From assembly GCA_034927345.1 (NCBI GenBank), contig JAYFQE010000002.1, positions 186,001-250,000 of the forward strand: DNA of 64,000 nucleotides, given 5' to 3'. The translations under genes and the position numbers were made by a program. This document shows, one piece after another, positions 18,843-26,512 of this stretch (its first letter is position 1; every line of letters begins with the position of its first letter). The notes below the pieces were generated by a model, which saw nothing but the letters and a program-made list of their open reading frames with translations, was not told the origin of the DNA and ran no database searches. This stretch comes from JAYFQE01 sp034927345. GTDB lineage: Bacteria; Bacillota; Clostridia; Saccharofermentanales; UBA5734.

Positions 18843-19442
18843 ATGACGCAGATTCGATTTTCCTCCGAAGACAGTCTCACAAGTACACTGTATAAGCTTG
18901 ATGAGGTGTTTTGCTCGTTCCCAGCCAAGGGACATGCGCACTATGATTTTACCAGTCCGGCGGGAAAGAGCGTTATAGAGCTTCTAAATACGCAGCAGAT
19001 ACTTGATCAATATAAGTTCCAGTACGATGTTCGCGCGGATGCACGGTCGATTTATTCGAATGTAGAGCGCCAAACGAACTGGCATGTAAATGCCGGGACG
19101 GAAATCGAGCAGTGCCGCCTGAACGCTTTCCAAGTAATGCTGACGTATGGTGAAGCGCACTACGACGGTTGGTTTACAATCTATCCGGAGCACAACCTCA
19201 TGATGCACTGCGGAAACCTAATGCCCGAGACGGTCATCAATGAGCTTGGTGTTGGCGACCAACCCCGCGACTTGATTGTCTTTGCCTATCCTCGCATATA
19301 TGGCAAAACGCCCAGTGATTGTTATATTTTCAAAATTGTCGAAGCGGAAGCTGTAAAACGCACCTACAAAGATTATCGGCAGGCGATGTCTGACACTTTA
19401 CTTAAAGCGCCTTCGCCGATTTCAAAGACATATCCTGCTTAA
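18843..19442 (+). CDS. Uncharacterised protein, 199 residues
   Basis: I do not recognise this protein. A strong ribosome binding site (GAGGAG, 8 bases before ATG) and its 18-base distance from the VanZ-like gene support it as real. It looks soluble: there is no signal peptide or membrane segment, it is rich in aromatic residues in the middle (NWHVN, HYDGWFTIYPEHNLMMHCGN near residues 80-125), and it has a basic C terminus. The several His residues could form an active or metal site, but no known motif fits. It is the last + strand gene before the mobile-element remnant. Confidence 0.75.
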   Translation: MTQIRFSSEDSLTSTLYKLDEVFCSFPAKGHAHYDFTSPAGKSVIELLNTQQILDQYKFQYDVRADARSIYSNVERQTNWHVNAGTEIEQCRLNAFQVMLTYGEAHYDGWFTIYPEHNLMMHCGNLMPETVINELGVGDQPRDLIVFAYPRIYGKTPSDCYIFKIVEAEAVKRTYKDYRQAMSDTLLKAPSPISKTYPA

Positions 19443-19571
19443 TAAACGTGAGTTATTATCCTTAAAGTCGAGGTTATTTATGAATCATCCCGCATCGACA
19501 CTTTTGAAAATGTGACTGATAATAGAACTTTTCAAGCCAACGAAAGCAAGTTATAACTCTTGGCAAGCGGG

Positions 19572-19711
19572 GCAATGAGGGCCCCACGGCCTCATTGCGG
19601 GCGAGCCCTCGCTTCCGCGAGAGTTGCCATTTGCTTGTTGGGAGAGCGCTCCCAAACCCTTTTGAACACACAATAAATTGTGTGGCTGCGCGTCCTGCGG
19701 ACGCTTGTTGC
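19572..19711. repeat. Array of short perfect hairpins at the end of the relaxase gene
   Basis: Perfect inverted repeats follow one another: arms GCAATGAGG/CCTCATTGC at 19572-19598, TTGGGAG/CTCCCAA around AGCG at 19638-19655, CACACAAT/ATTGTGTG with a 2-base centre at 19667-19684, and GCGTCC/GGACGC near 19690-19705. With the terminator-like hairpin just to the right this makes five in about 175 bases. They may be transcript-protecting or terminating structures, or parts of an origin of transfer; the sequence does not decide. Confidence 0.6.
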
Positions 19712-19747
19712 GGAGCACGCCGTTCATTGACGGTCGTGCTCCTTTTT
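19712..19747 (+). terminator. Rho-independent terminator-like hairpin
   Basis: GGAGCACG (19712-19719) pairs with CGTGCTCC (19735-19742), with an inner CCGT/ACGG pair, followed by TTTTT on the + strand. It would end transcription coming from the VanZ-like and unknown genes. It overlaps the last codons of the leftward relaxase gene. Confidence 0.6.
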
Positions 19748-21124
19748 CTTATCCGCCTCGTGTTCTTTGTAACCGAGAATGCGGTCGATATTGTTCTTGT
19801 GTATGAGCAACTCTTTCATCTCATTACGGGTGGAACGGTATTCAGAGTATGCTTTTTTCTTCTCGAAGAGCAACGCGGCGTATTCGGTTTGTAGGCTTTT
19901 AACCGTGGGGAGCTTCTTTACGCCAAGCTCGTCAAACGCCGCTTTCGCCGCCTTGTGAAGAATGATGTCTCCCTCATGTTCAGCAAGAAACTTTTTGGAG
20001 TATCCCGCCTGACGGTACGCGGCATATACATCGCGTGTCTTTGAGTAATTGATGATGTGCGTCTTCAAAACAACTATCTCCACCATGCGCGTTTCTGCCG
20101 CCTTGATTTGTGCGGACAGCGTATTGAATCGGTCAGTCGCGGCTGTGGTCTTAGTGGTCAGCTCGGAGTAATCCAGTAGTTTATGCTCCGTAAGGTAATT
20201 GACCGTCTGCGCCATCTGCTTGAGATTGAAATTCGTCGCCCAATTCACGTAGCTCTGGCCCTTACCGGCATCTAGCTTTGCCTGAATGTCGATGAGCAGC
20301 GTGTTCTTTTTCGGCACGAGTATGTCGCGCTTCTTGCGCGGCGTGTGTGTTTTGCTGCCTGCAAGAACAGCACATATTTCATCTTCGGAATACCCCTCGC
20401 CGAGCGAGGACAGCCGCACGAAGCGTTCCTGCTCCTTGCCCTTAAGCGCTATATTTTTACCGCGCTTTATCTCATACCCGGCGTCGGCAAGGAGCTTCAA
20501 AAGCATTTCCAAGTCAACGGGCTCTTTCAATAAAGCATCGTCAACGGCGATGCGAAGCAGCTCCCGATGTGAGATTGTCGCCCTGTCGCCGAGCCACTTA
20601 TTATAGCTCTTTTTCCCGCGTTTCGGATTCTCGATAATTGACAAACCGTGTTGCAGACAGATGGTGTCGCTCAGCCTGCCTATCGCCCTGCCGGAGCCGA
20701 GAAAGTCACGGAATTTACGCTTGCAGTCCAGCGACGTGGAATTGAAAATTACATGATTGTGGATATGCGCCTTGTCGATATGAGTAGCGACAATGTATGC
20801 GTGTTTACCTTTCAGAAAGCGGTCGGCCAACTCGCAGCCGATTGCATTTGCTTCCTCCGGCGTGACCTCACCGGGCTTGAAGGATTGGCGTATCATGTAG
20901 GCGATCACATCGTTTTTCTGCTCTCTGCCGGTGATGGTGTGATACTGCCGCTTTGAAAAAAGAAACTCGGCGTCAACCGTGGCGCGGTCACATTCGTGCG
21001 CCGTGACAAGCTCACCGCCGTTTGTTTTCTCCGGGTTTTTCGAGTAGTCAGTACGGTCGGTTAAGCACTGAGCGACCGTTTTCCCCTTGTTGACGTGTAA
21101 AGAAATCAGGCGCGTCGTCGCCAT
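19724..21124 (-). CDS. Relaxase/mobilization nuclease (MobP/VirD2-like)
   Basis: 466 residues. The N-terminal relaxase domain has a candidate catalytic Tyr27 in RTDYSKNPEKT and the metal-binding three-His motif HIDKAHIHNH at residues 115-124, both typical of Tn1549-type relaxases. It would nick the origin of transfer and pilot the strand. The C-terminal half is charged and probably coiled-coil. The ATG at 21124 is preferred because GAAGG lies 8 bases upstream; the GTG at 21133 would be too close to it. The 3' end runs into the hairpin array. Without secretion genes nearby it could act only in trans with a helper. Confidence 0.9.
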   Translation of the reverse strand: MATTRLISLHVNKGKTVAQCLTDRTDYSKNPEKTNGGELVTAHECDRATVDAEFLFSKRQYHTITGREQKNDVIAYMIRQSFKPGEVTPEEANAIGCELADRFLKGKHAYIVATHIDKAHIHNHVIFNSTSLDCKRKFRDFLGSGRAIGRLSDTICLQHGLSIIENPKRGKKSYNKWLGDRATISHRELLRIAVDDALLKEPVDLEMLLKLLADAGYEIKRGKNIALKGKEQERFVRLSSLGEGYSEDEICAVLAGSKTHTPRKKRDILVPKKNTLLIDIQAKLDAGKGQSYVNWATNFNLKQMAQTVNYLTEHKLLDYSELTTKTTAATDRFNTLSAQIKAAETRMVEIVVLKTHIINYSKTRDVYAAYRQAGYSKKFLAEHEGDIILHKAAKAAFDELGVKKLPTVKSLQTEYAALLFEKKKAYSEYRSTRNEMKELLIHKNNIDRILGYKEHEADKKKEHDRQ

Positions 21125-21195
21125 GCGTTTCACCTTCGTTCCATGAAAAATGAGCGGTCAATACGACCGCCCATCATTCAATATTTCTCTTTCTT

Positions 21196-21486
21196 TTATC
21201 TGTACACCTTGTCCTGTATCGCATATCTCAGCCTCTGCATTTGACCGAGCGTCCACGCCGCCGCCATCGGAATGCCAAGCGGACTGACAAGAAAAGCAAT
21301 CACAAGCAGGATGATACCGTTCTTCACGGAATACGTAATCAACACGGCGACACCGAGGATTCCGACAAGCGTTCCCGCAAGCCCGAACACAAACGCGGAG
21401 CACCGGAACGCCATCGCGCATATCCAGACGAACAGGGTGAGAATAACAATGAACGGCGCAAAAATGATTTTCAAAATCAGTCTCAT
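21196..21486 (-). CDS. CD1845-family small membrane protein
   Basis: 96 residues, strongly hydrophobic in residues 3-75 (two or three membrane helices), ending in a short polar tail (RLRYAIQDKVYR). It matches the small membrane protein usually found between mobC and the relaxase gene of clostridial conjugative transposons, annotated as CD1845 family after the C. difficile member. Function unknown. CGGAGG stands 9 bases before the ATG. Confidence 0.75.
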   Translation of the reverse strand: MRLILKIIFAPFIVILTLFVWICAMAFRCSAFVFGLAGTLVGILGVAVLITYSVKNGIILLVIAFLVSPLGIPMAAAWTLGQMQRLRYAIQDKVYR

Positions 21487-21563
21487 ATCAGCGACCTCCG
21501 TTTCTTTCTGATAATATTTTATAGGGCATTCTCGCTTTCTGCAATGTTGTCACCGAGGGAAAA

Positions 21564-21597
21564 GACGGAGGACAGCATATTGCGTCTGTCCTCCGTC
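21564..21597 (-). terminator. Strong hairpin after mobC
   Basis: A 12-base perfect stem (GACGGAGGACAG at 21564-21575 with CTGTCCTCCGTC at 21586-21597) and a 10-base loop lie just past the leftward mobC stop, followed on the minus strand by a short TTTT run. It may be a leaky terminator between mobC and the CD1845-family gene. Confidence 0.5.
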
Positions 21598-21601
21598 CGT
21601 G

Positions 21602-21940
21602 TCATTTTATTTCTGCAAGCGAAGTCAGAATACCGTTGGCAACTTCCCACAGCTTATCATAGCTCTGTCGCAGATCGTCAACGTCGGCATCGTATACGCG
21701 CCCGGTTTCGTTCATGCGCTTGGCAAGCTGATTGATGTTGTTGGACGACCGGCGCAGGAGCGACAGCATCTCGGAAAGCTCCGGTAAATCCAGCTTAACG
21801 ACAAACCCGTCAAGCGCCATTTTGCGAATATACGATGCCATGTTGGTCGTGCCGTACTGCTCCATTTTCTTTTCTATCAGCTCACGTTCACCGGGGGTCA
21901 CACGGAATTTTAACAGAATATCACGTTTCCTGTTCGCCAT
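21602..21940 (-). CDS. mobC: MobC-like relaxosome accessory protein
   Basis: 112 residues. The start RKRDILLKFRVTPGERELIEKKM is a ribbon-helix-helix-like DNA-binding region; the middle (SYIRKMAL) and the Asn-rich stretch RRSSNNINQLAKRMNETG are the MobC signature. It helps the relaxase open the origin of transfer. It begins 2 bases after the DUF3849 stop, and the GGAG in the end of that gene serves as ribosome binding site, so the two are coupled. Confidence 0.88.
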   Translation of the reverse strand: MANRKRDILLKFRVTPGERELIEKKMEQYGTTNMASYIRKMALDGFVVKLDLPELSEMLSLLRRSSNNINQLAKRMNETGRVYDADVDDLRQSYDKLWEVANGILTSLAEIK

Positions 21941-21942
21941 CG

Positions 21943-22707
21943 TTACAGCTCCATATCAGCGCTCTTGATGGGTGCAGACTCGTCGAGCGCGGCTTGCGTT
22001 TCCTTGATTTTTTTAATGAGCGACCGCTTTGGCTGACGGAGAGGCTTGTCACGCTGTTCGTCTTTGCTTATCATGGCGAACACACCCGGCTTATCTTTCA
22101 AAGAAGACAGCGCGAGGCTGTCCCACGGCAATGTCGCGCAGAGCCTGTCCGTATCCTTTGAGGAAGCACGGAACATAAAATCCTCAGACACCTGTGCCAT
22201 GAAATGTGTTCCGCTCGGACTGTTCGGCTCTCGCTGCGACTTCATACGGCTCTGGATTCTTTCGGCTTCTCTCTGAATGTCATCTTTGGATAACGGCTGT
22301 GTCAGCTGGTACTCATGTCGCGCCTGGTTGATAAATAGATCGGTAAGCCCCGGATGGCACTTGTCCACAACAAAATAGCAGTTGCGGTCGGAGCCCCATG
22401 CGTCGGGATTGTCAACCACAGGAATGGTTTTTGCCCATTCCTTATTATCGCGGGAAATGCGCGCATCCCAATCCTTCGATTTTACGGTATTAGCCAGCAC
22501 ATAAAAGGTGCGCTCATAACCGAACTGATCCACGACCTGCTTCACACCGCCGGGGTTCAGTCGATTGTCGGAATAGTGCGCGGAGACGGCGGCTTCGATT
22601 GCCTCTTTACAGGCGATATTAGCTTTATTGGACGCACGATAAACAGGCAGCTCATCATGCTCTTTAGCATATACACCGGGATGCTTGTATAGTGGGGTCT
22701 TGTCCAT
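21943..22707 (-). CDS. DUF3849-domain protein of conjugative elements
   Basis: 254 residues. The N terminus (DKTPLYKHPGVYAKEHDEL, then ASNKANIACKEAIEAAV) matches DUF3849 proteins of clostridial conjugative elements; function unknown. The rest is hydrophilic, with a basic segment near the C terminus (RQPKRSLIKKIKETQ). GAGGAGG 11 bases upstream fixes the ATG at 22707; reading frames extending further upstream would run across the divergent gene at 22779. It is followed directly by mobC. Confidence 0.75.
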   Translation of the reverse strand: MDKTPLYKHPGVYAKEHDELPVYRASNKANIACKEAIEAAVSAHYSDNRLNPGGVKQVVDQFGYERTFYVLANTVKSKDWDARISRDNKEWAKTIPVVDNPDAWGSDRNCYFVVDKCHPGLTDLFINQARHEYQLTQPLSKDDIQREAERIQSRMKSQREPNSPSGTHFMAQVSEDFMFRASSKDTDRLCATLPWDSLALSSLKDKPGVFAMISKDEQRDKPLRQPKRSLIKKIKETQAALDESAPIKSADMEL

Positions 22708-22743
22708 TTTATATTGAACCTCCTCGTTCGTTTTGGCTTTTCG

Positions 22744-22752
22744 TGATATAAT
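22744..22752 (+). promoter_or_regulatory. Extended -10 promoter of the small element gene
   Basis: TGATATAAT is a perfect extended -10 (TG-N-TATAAT) 27 bases before the ATG at 22779. No good -35 is seen, as is usual for extended -10 promoters. It lies between two divergent genes. Confidence 0.5.
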
Positions 22753-22778
22753 TTGCGGTATGAAAATGGGGTGAGCTA

Positions 22779-23018
22779 ATGGCATACAGCGAACAGACAT
22801 GGCAGGATGCCAAGAAGAAATGCCGGTTGAATGACGACGACATTGCGCTTGCCAAACGTCTCGGCCTCAATCCGCGCAGTCTCGTAAAGAACATACCGAG
22901 CAAGAGCGAACCGTGGAAAGCTCCGGTCAGCGACTGGCTGCATGAGATAGATGAAAAGCGTCAAAAGAAAGCTGACCAGAAGAAAAAGCGTAAAGCAAAA
23001 GCTGGAGAACCCGAGTGA
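22779..23018 (+). CDS. Small conserved protein of clostridial conjugative elements
   Basis: 79 residues: MAYSEQTWQDAKKKCRLND then LAKRLGLNPRSLVKNIP, WKAPVSDWL and a Lys-rich tail. This pattern recurs in small orphan proteins beside relaxase modules in Clostridia, of unknown function. The basic tail and helical start would fit nucleic-acid binding, but that is speculation. A GGGGTGA ribosome binding site and an extended -10 promoter precede it. It is divergent from the DUF3849 gene. Confidence 0.72.
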   Translation: MAYSEQTWQDAKKKCRLNDDDIALAKRLGLNPRSLVKNIPSKSEPWKAPVSDWLHEIDEKRQKKADQKKKRKAKAGEPE

Positions 23019-23063
23019 CTGTAACACCGGCGTGAAGCGCATCTCCACACCGGTGTAGTCCGT

Positions 23064-23527
23064 TTACCGTTCTTCTATTTCATGAGTTTTCTTTTTCGTC
23101 GGCGCATTGCTGACATAGGGCGTTTTGATTCTTTCAAGCAATGACGAACGCTCGGTCTTCGCCAAGGTCTGCTGGTTCGGCTGCGGTGTTTTACCCGCCA
23201 TATCAAGCTCAATATTGAGCTTCGCCAGCCGCACGGATTTCTCCGCAAGCTCCGCGTCCTGCGGGAAGGGCTTGCCGAGTTCGGCTTTTGCCGCCTCAAT
23301 CTGCTGATAGGTGTTGTCGAGCTTTGATTGAACCGTGGCAAGGCGCTCCGGCATCTGCGCGAGAGCGTTGTCAATTCGGGTGAGATTGCCGCGTGCGTCT
23401 TTACCAAGTGATACGCGATGGGACATCTGCCCCTTTAACGTGAGCACAAGGTCGCGTCCGAAATCCTCTACAGTGAGCGACATGGCAAACCCGCGATAGC
23501 TGCCGATTGGCAGCGGCTCAAGTCCCT
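23064..23527 (-). pseudogene. 3' stub of the large element helicase/DNA methylase gene
   Basis: About 150 codons remain. The segment PLPIGSYRGFAMSLTVEDFGRD then LTLKGQMSHRVSLG and LTRIDNALAQMPERL matches the C-terminal end of the very long SNF2-helicase/N6-adenine-methylase proteins of clostridial conjugative elements. Everything upstream is missing: homology stops at about 23516-23527, where the opposite strand becomes capF. No ribosome binding site serves the stub, so it is a broken gene. Confidence 0.8.
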
Positions 23528-23923
23528 TATCTTTCGTATCTCCCGACCGACGGCTTTTCATATCCGCTCAAGATGAATATTGATACCCGTGGCAGCTTTA
23601 CGGAAATGCTTCGTACCACAGACTGTGGTCAGTTTTCCGTCAATATCTCAAAACCGGGAATCATCAAGGGCAACCACTGGCACAACACAAAGAATGAAAA
23701 GTTCCTCGTCGTCAGCGGGAAAGGTGTTATTCGTTTTCGCAAAATCGGCGATGAGCAAGTTTATGAATATTACGTCTCCGGCGATAAGATGGAGATTGTG
23801 GACATACCAACGGGATACACACATAATATCGAAAATCTTGGTGACAGCGATATGGTGACCTTTATGTGGGCGAATGAGTGCTTTGACGCCGATAAGCCGG
23901 ATACGTTTTTTGAGGAGGTGTGA
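23528..23923 (+). pseudogene. capF fragment: C-terminal cupin domain only
   Basis: From YLSYLP onward the reading frame matches the last 130 or so residues of CapF/WbjC: SYPLKMNIDTRGSFTE, then VNISKPGIIKGNHWH, KNEKFLVVSGKGVIRF, the GYTHNIEN loop and the C terminus. The His residues are the cupin metal site. The N-terminal reductase domain, about 240 residues in complete CapF, is gone; its place is taken by the element's helicase stub. A start at 23573 (ATG) or 23507 (ATG inside the stub) could allow an isolated cupin to be made, but no good ribosome binding site is visible. The cupin half of CapF catalyses the C3 epimerisation. Confidence 0.85.
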
Positions 23924-23925
23924 AA

Positions 23926-25068
23926 ATGGCGAAGCTTAAGCTTATGACCATCATCGGCACACGACCGGAGATAATCCGCCTGTCTGCCGTTATTAAGAAA
24001 TGCGACACCTACTTCGATCAGATCCTTGTTCACACGGGGCAAAACTACGATTACGAGCTAAATCAAGTGTTCTTCGATGACCTCGGGCTGCGCGCACCGG
24101 ACTATTACCTTGACGCGGTTGGCGCAGATTTAGGCGAAACCATCGGCAACATCATAGCGAAATCGTATAAGCTCATGGTCGATCAGAAGCCGGATGCACT
24201 ACTAATTCTCGGCGACACAAACTCCTGCTTGTCGGCAATTTCAGCGAAGCGCCTGCACATCCCGATCTTCCACATGGAAGCCGGTAATCGCTGTTATGAT
24301 GAGTGTCTGCCGGAAGAAACTAACCGCCGCATCGTAGATCATATCTCCGATGTAAATATGTGTTACTCCGAACATGCCCGCCGCTATCTCAATGCGGAAG
24401 GCACGGCGAAGGAACGCACCTTCGTCACCGGTTCGCCAATGGCTGAGGTGCTTCACGCAAATCTGGAACAAATTAAATCGAGTGATGTGCTTTCGAGGCT
24501 TGGACTCGATATGGGAAAATATATCTTGCTGTCCGCGCACCGTGAGGAAAATATCGATACAGAAGCAAACTTTTTCAGCCTTATGAATGCCGTAAACACG
24601 ATGGCGGAAAAGTATGATATGCCGATACTGTATTCTTGTCATCCCAGAAGTAGGAAACGTCTTGATGAATCGGGATTTCAGCTTGACCGCCGCGTAATCA
24701 GGCATGAGCCGCTGGGTTTTCATGACTATAACTGCCTGCAAATGAACGCTTACGCCGTTGTATCTGACAGCGGTACGCTGCCGGAGGAGTCCAGCTTTTT
24801 TACGTCGGTCGGCCATCCGTTCCCGGCTGTATGCATCCGCACATCGACGGAGCGTCCCGAAGCGCTGGATAAGGCTTGTTTTATCTTGGCTGGCATTGAT
24901 GAGCATTCTTTGCTGCAGGCCTTGGACCTGGCTGTCGCGATGAACCAAAACGGCGATTATGGCATTCCGGTGCCGGATTATTTGGATGAGCATGTTTCCG
25001 CGAAAGTTGTAAAGATCATCCAGAGCTATACCGAGGTCGTTAATAAGATGGTCTGGAGAAAAAAGTGA
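23926..25068 (+). CDS. UDP-sugar 2-epimerase, CapG/FnlC/WbjD type (copy 2)
   Basis: 380 residues with the same motifs as copy 1 (GTRPEIIRLS, HTGQNYDY, LGDTNSCL, HMEAGNRC, SAHREENID, DSGTLPEE, RTSTERPEA). It follows the capF remnant by 2 bases, with GAGGAGG 7 bases before the ATG at 23926, exactly the capF-capG order of L-FucNAc clusters. It therefore appears to be the original partner of the truncated capF. It is intact and could back up copy 1. The GC-richer codon use compared with the glycosyltransferases upstream suggests a different source. Confidence 0.88.
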   Translation: MAKLKLMTIIGTRPEIIRLSAVIKKCDTYFDQILVHTGQNYDYELNQVFFDDLGLRAPDYYLDAVGADLGETIGNIIAKSYKLMVDQKPDALLILGDTNSCLSAISAKRLHIPIFHMEAGNRCYDECLPEETNRRIVDHISDVNMCYSEHARRYLNAEGTAKERTFVTGSPMAEVLHANLEQIKSSDVLSRLGLDMGKYILLSAHREENIDTEANFFSLMNAVNTMAEKYDMPILYSCHPRSRKRLDESGFQLDRRVIRHEPLGFHDYNCLQMNAYAVVSDSGTLPEESSFFTSVGHPFPAVCIRTSTERPEALDKACFILAGIDEHSLLQALDLAVAMNQNGDYGIPVPDYLDEHVSAKVVKIIQSYTEVVNKMVWRKK

Positions 25069-25241
25069 TTGAGTGAAGATTCTGGCAAAATGCCTGATTT
25101 GGCTAATGTTTTATCATTTTTATGAACAGTTAATGAAATAAAATTTACACGTTCCTCGGTGTATTGTCCTTTACAATCGACACAAACCAGGAAAAACATG
25201 ATATTATAAAGAAATAAATCAACCGCGAGGAGTATCCGGTT

Positions 25242-26363
25242 ATGAGTGATTTAAAGAGTACGAAGGATCCGATCGTTAGTATGGATGCTGAGCAAAGGAT
25301 CGCCAAATCGCCGAAGAAGCCGCATCGGAAGCTGAAGATAACCGGTATAGTGCTGGTTTCGCTTATTTTACTGGTCGGCATCGCCGCGGTCTGGTATGTC
25401 ATGTCGTTAGCCGGCCTGGTCAAACCGCCGGAATTTACCGGGAATCCGTCTCTGGCGGAGAGCGATATTATCGAGACCGATGATCCGAACGAAACGGACA
25501 GCGAGCCGGGCGGCACTGTCAATCCTTCCGAATCGACGCTGAGTTCCGAGGATCTGGAGAATATCGAGAAGGAGCACGAAGGAGAAGCGGGGCAGATTGC
25601 GATCCCTTCGGATCCGGATGTTTACAATATTCTGCTGATCGGCACCGATAACCGCGGTAATGAAAAAAACGGCCGGTCCGACGCGATGATTATATTATCG
25701 GTCAATAAGCGGACCCACAAGATCCATTTAGCTTCTCTGATGCGAGCTTTATATGTCAAGATCCCCGACCATGGCTATTCGCTGCTGAACGCGTCGTTTT
25801 CCTGGGGTGGTTTCAAGCTGCTGCAGCAGACGATCGAGGATAATTTCCGGCTTCATTTGGATGATTACTTATTGATCGATTTTGGCGGCTTTACCGATGC
25901 CGTGGATACGATCGGCGGGGTGAGCATCGACCTGACGTCGGCTGAAGCGAAGCGGCTGAGCCAAAGCTATCCCAAGGCTGGTTTGCATACGGGCATCAAT
26001 GAGCTGGACGGCGAAATAGCCCTGGCGTATTCGCGGCTGCGCAAGCTGGATTCGGATTTTATGCGGACCGGCCGGCAGAGGAATGTCATAGAGGCGCTGA
26101 TCCGTAAAACGTCGTCGCTGAGCTTGTTGCAGATCGACGCGCTGGCCAGGGAAATCCTGCCGCTGGTTAAGTCGAACCGGACCGGTACGTCGATTTTAAC
26201 GTTGGCGGCCGAGATGTACGGTTACAGGAACTACCCGATTTCGCAGCTGATGATTCCGCTCGACGGAACCTATAAAAAGATAATGGTCAGAAACGCGGAA
26301 ATGGAACAGTTCGATGTCAAGACCAATATCGAAGCCTTGCATCAGTTCCTTTATAAAGATTAA
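25242..26363 (+). CDS. LCP-family (LytR-CpsA-Psr) glycopolymer ligase (paralogue 1)
   Basis: 373 residues. A cytoplasmic basic N terminus, one membrane helix at about residues 32-54, a Thr/Asp/Glu-rich linker to about residue 120, and the LCP domain: ILLIGTDNRG, RSDAMIILSVN, SLMRALYV, then AYSRLRKLDSDFMRTGRQRNVIEAL near residue 265. The Arg and Asp residues bind the pyrophosphate-lipid donor. LCP enzymes attach teichoic-acid-like or capsular polymers to peptidoglycan on the outer face. It is the first gene of the GC-richer block and sits next to the capsule locus. GCGAGGAG precedes the ATG. Confidence 0.92.
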   Translation: MSDLKSTKDPIVSMDAEQRIAKSPKKPHRKLKITGIVLVSLILLVGIAAVWYVMSLAGLVKPPEFTGNPSLAESDIIETDDPNETDSEPGGTVNPSESTLSSEDLENIEKEHEGEAGQIAIPSDPDVYNILLIGTDNRGNEKNGRSDAMIILSVNKRTHKIHLASLMRALYVKIPDHGYSLLNASFSWGGFKLLQQTIEDNFRLHLDDYLLIDFGGFTDAVDTIGGVSIDLTSAEAKRLSQSYPKAGLHTGINELDGEIALAYSRLRKLDSDFMRTGRQRNVIEALIRKTSSLSLLQIDALAREILPLVKSNRTGTSILTLAAEMYGYRNYPISQLMIPLDGTYKKIMVRNAEMEQFDVKTNIEALHQFLYKD

Positions 26364-26512
26364 CGAAGGACTAACAGGAGCAGCTAAAGTAATTGCTTTT
26401 TCCATTACGCTGAGAACTCGATCGTCAGCAAGCCTGCAGGCCGCGCATGGATGCCTAAAACCTGCATACAGCTTATGGGGAAAGCCAGATAGGCAGAATA
26501 CGGAGTGTATTC

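Larger units (their letters stand above)
19450..23527. mobile_element. Remnant of a Tn1549-like clostridial conjugative element
   Basis: A block of leftward genes in the order found in clostridial conjugative transposons: helicase/methylase 3' end, DUF3849 protein, mobC, CD1845-family membrane protein, relaxase. A small divergent gene (22779-23018) lies near the DUF3849 start. Integrase, excisionase and type IV secretion genes are absent and the helicase gene is cut at about 23.52 kb, so this is a fragment that cannot move by itself. Codon usage is GC-richer than the capsule operon it interrupts. The left limit is uncertain, somewhere between 19443 and the hairpin array at 19572. Confidence 0.82.

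Noticed and set aside
24241..24993. A 250-codon leftward frame inside epimerase copy 2
   Set aside because: Pure antisense of a gene with strong family motifs; no start signals.
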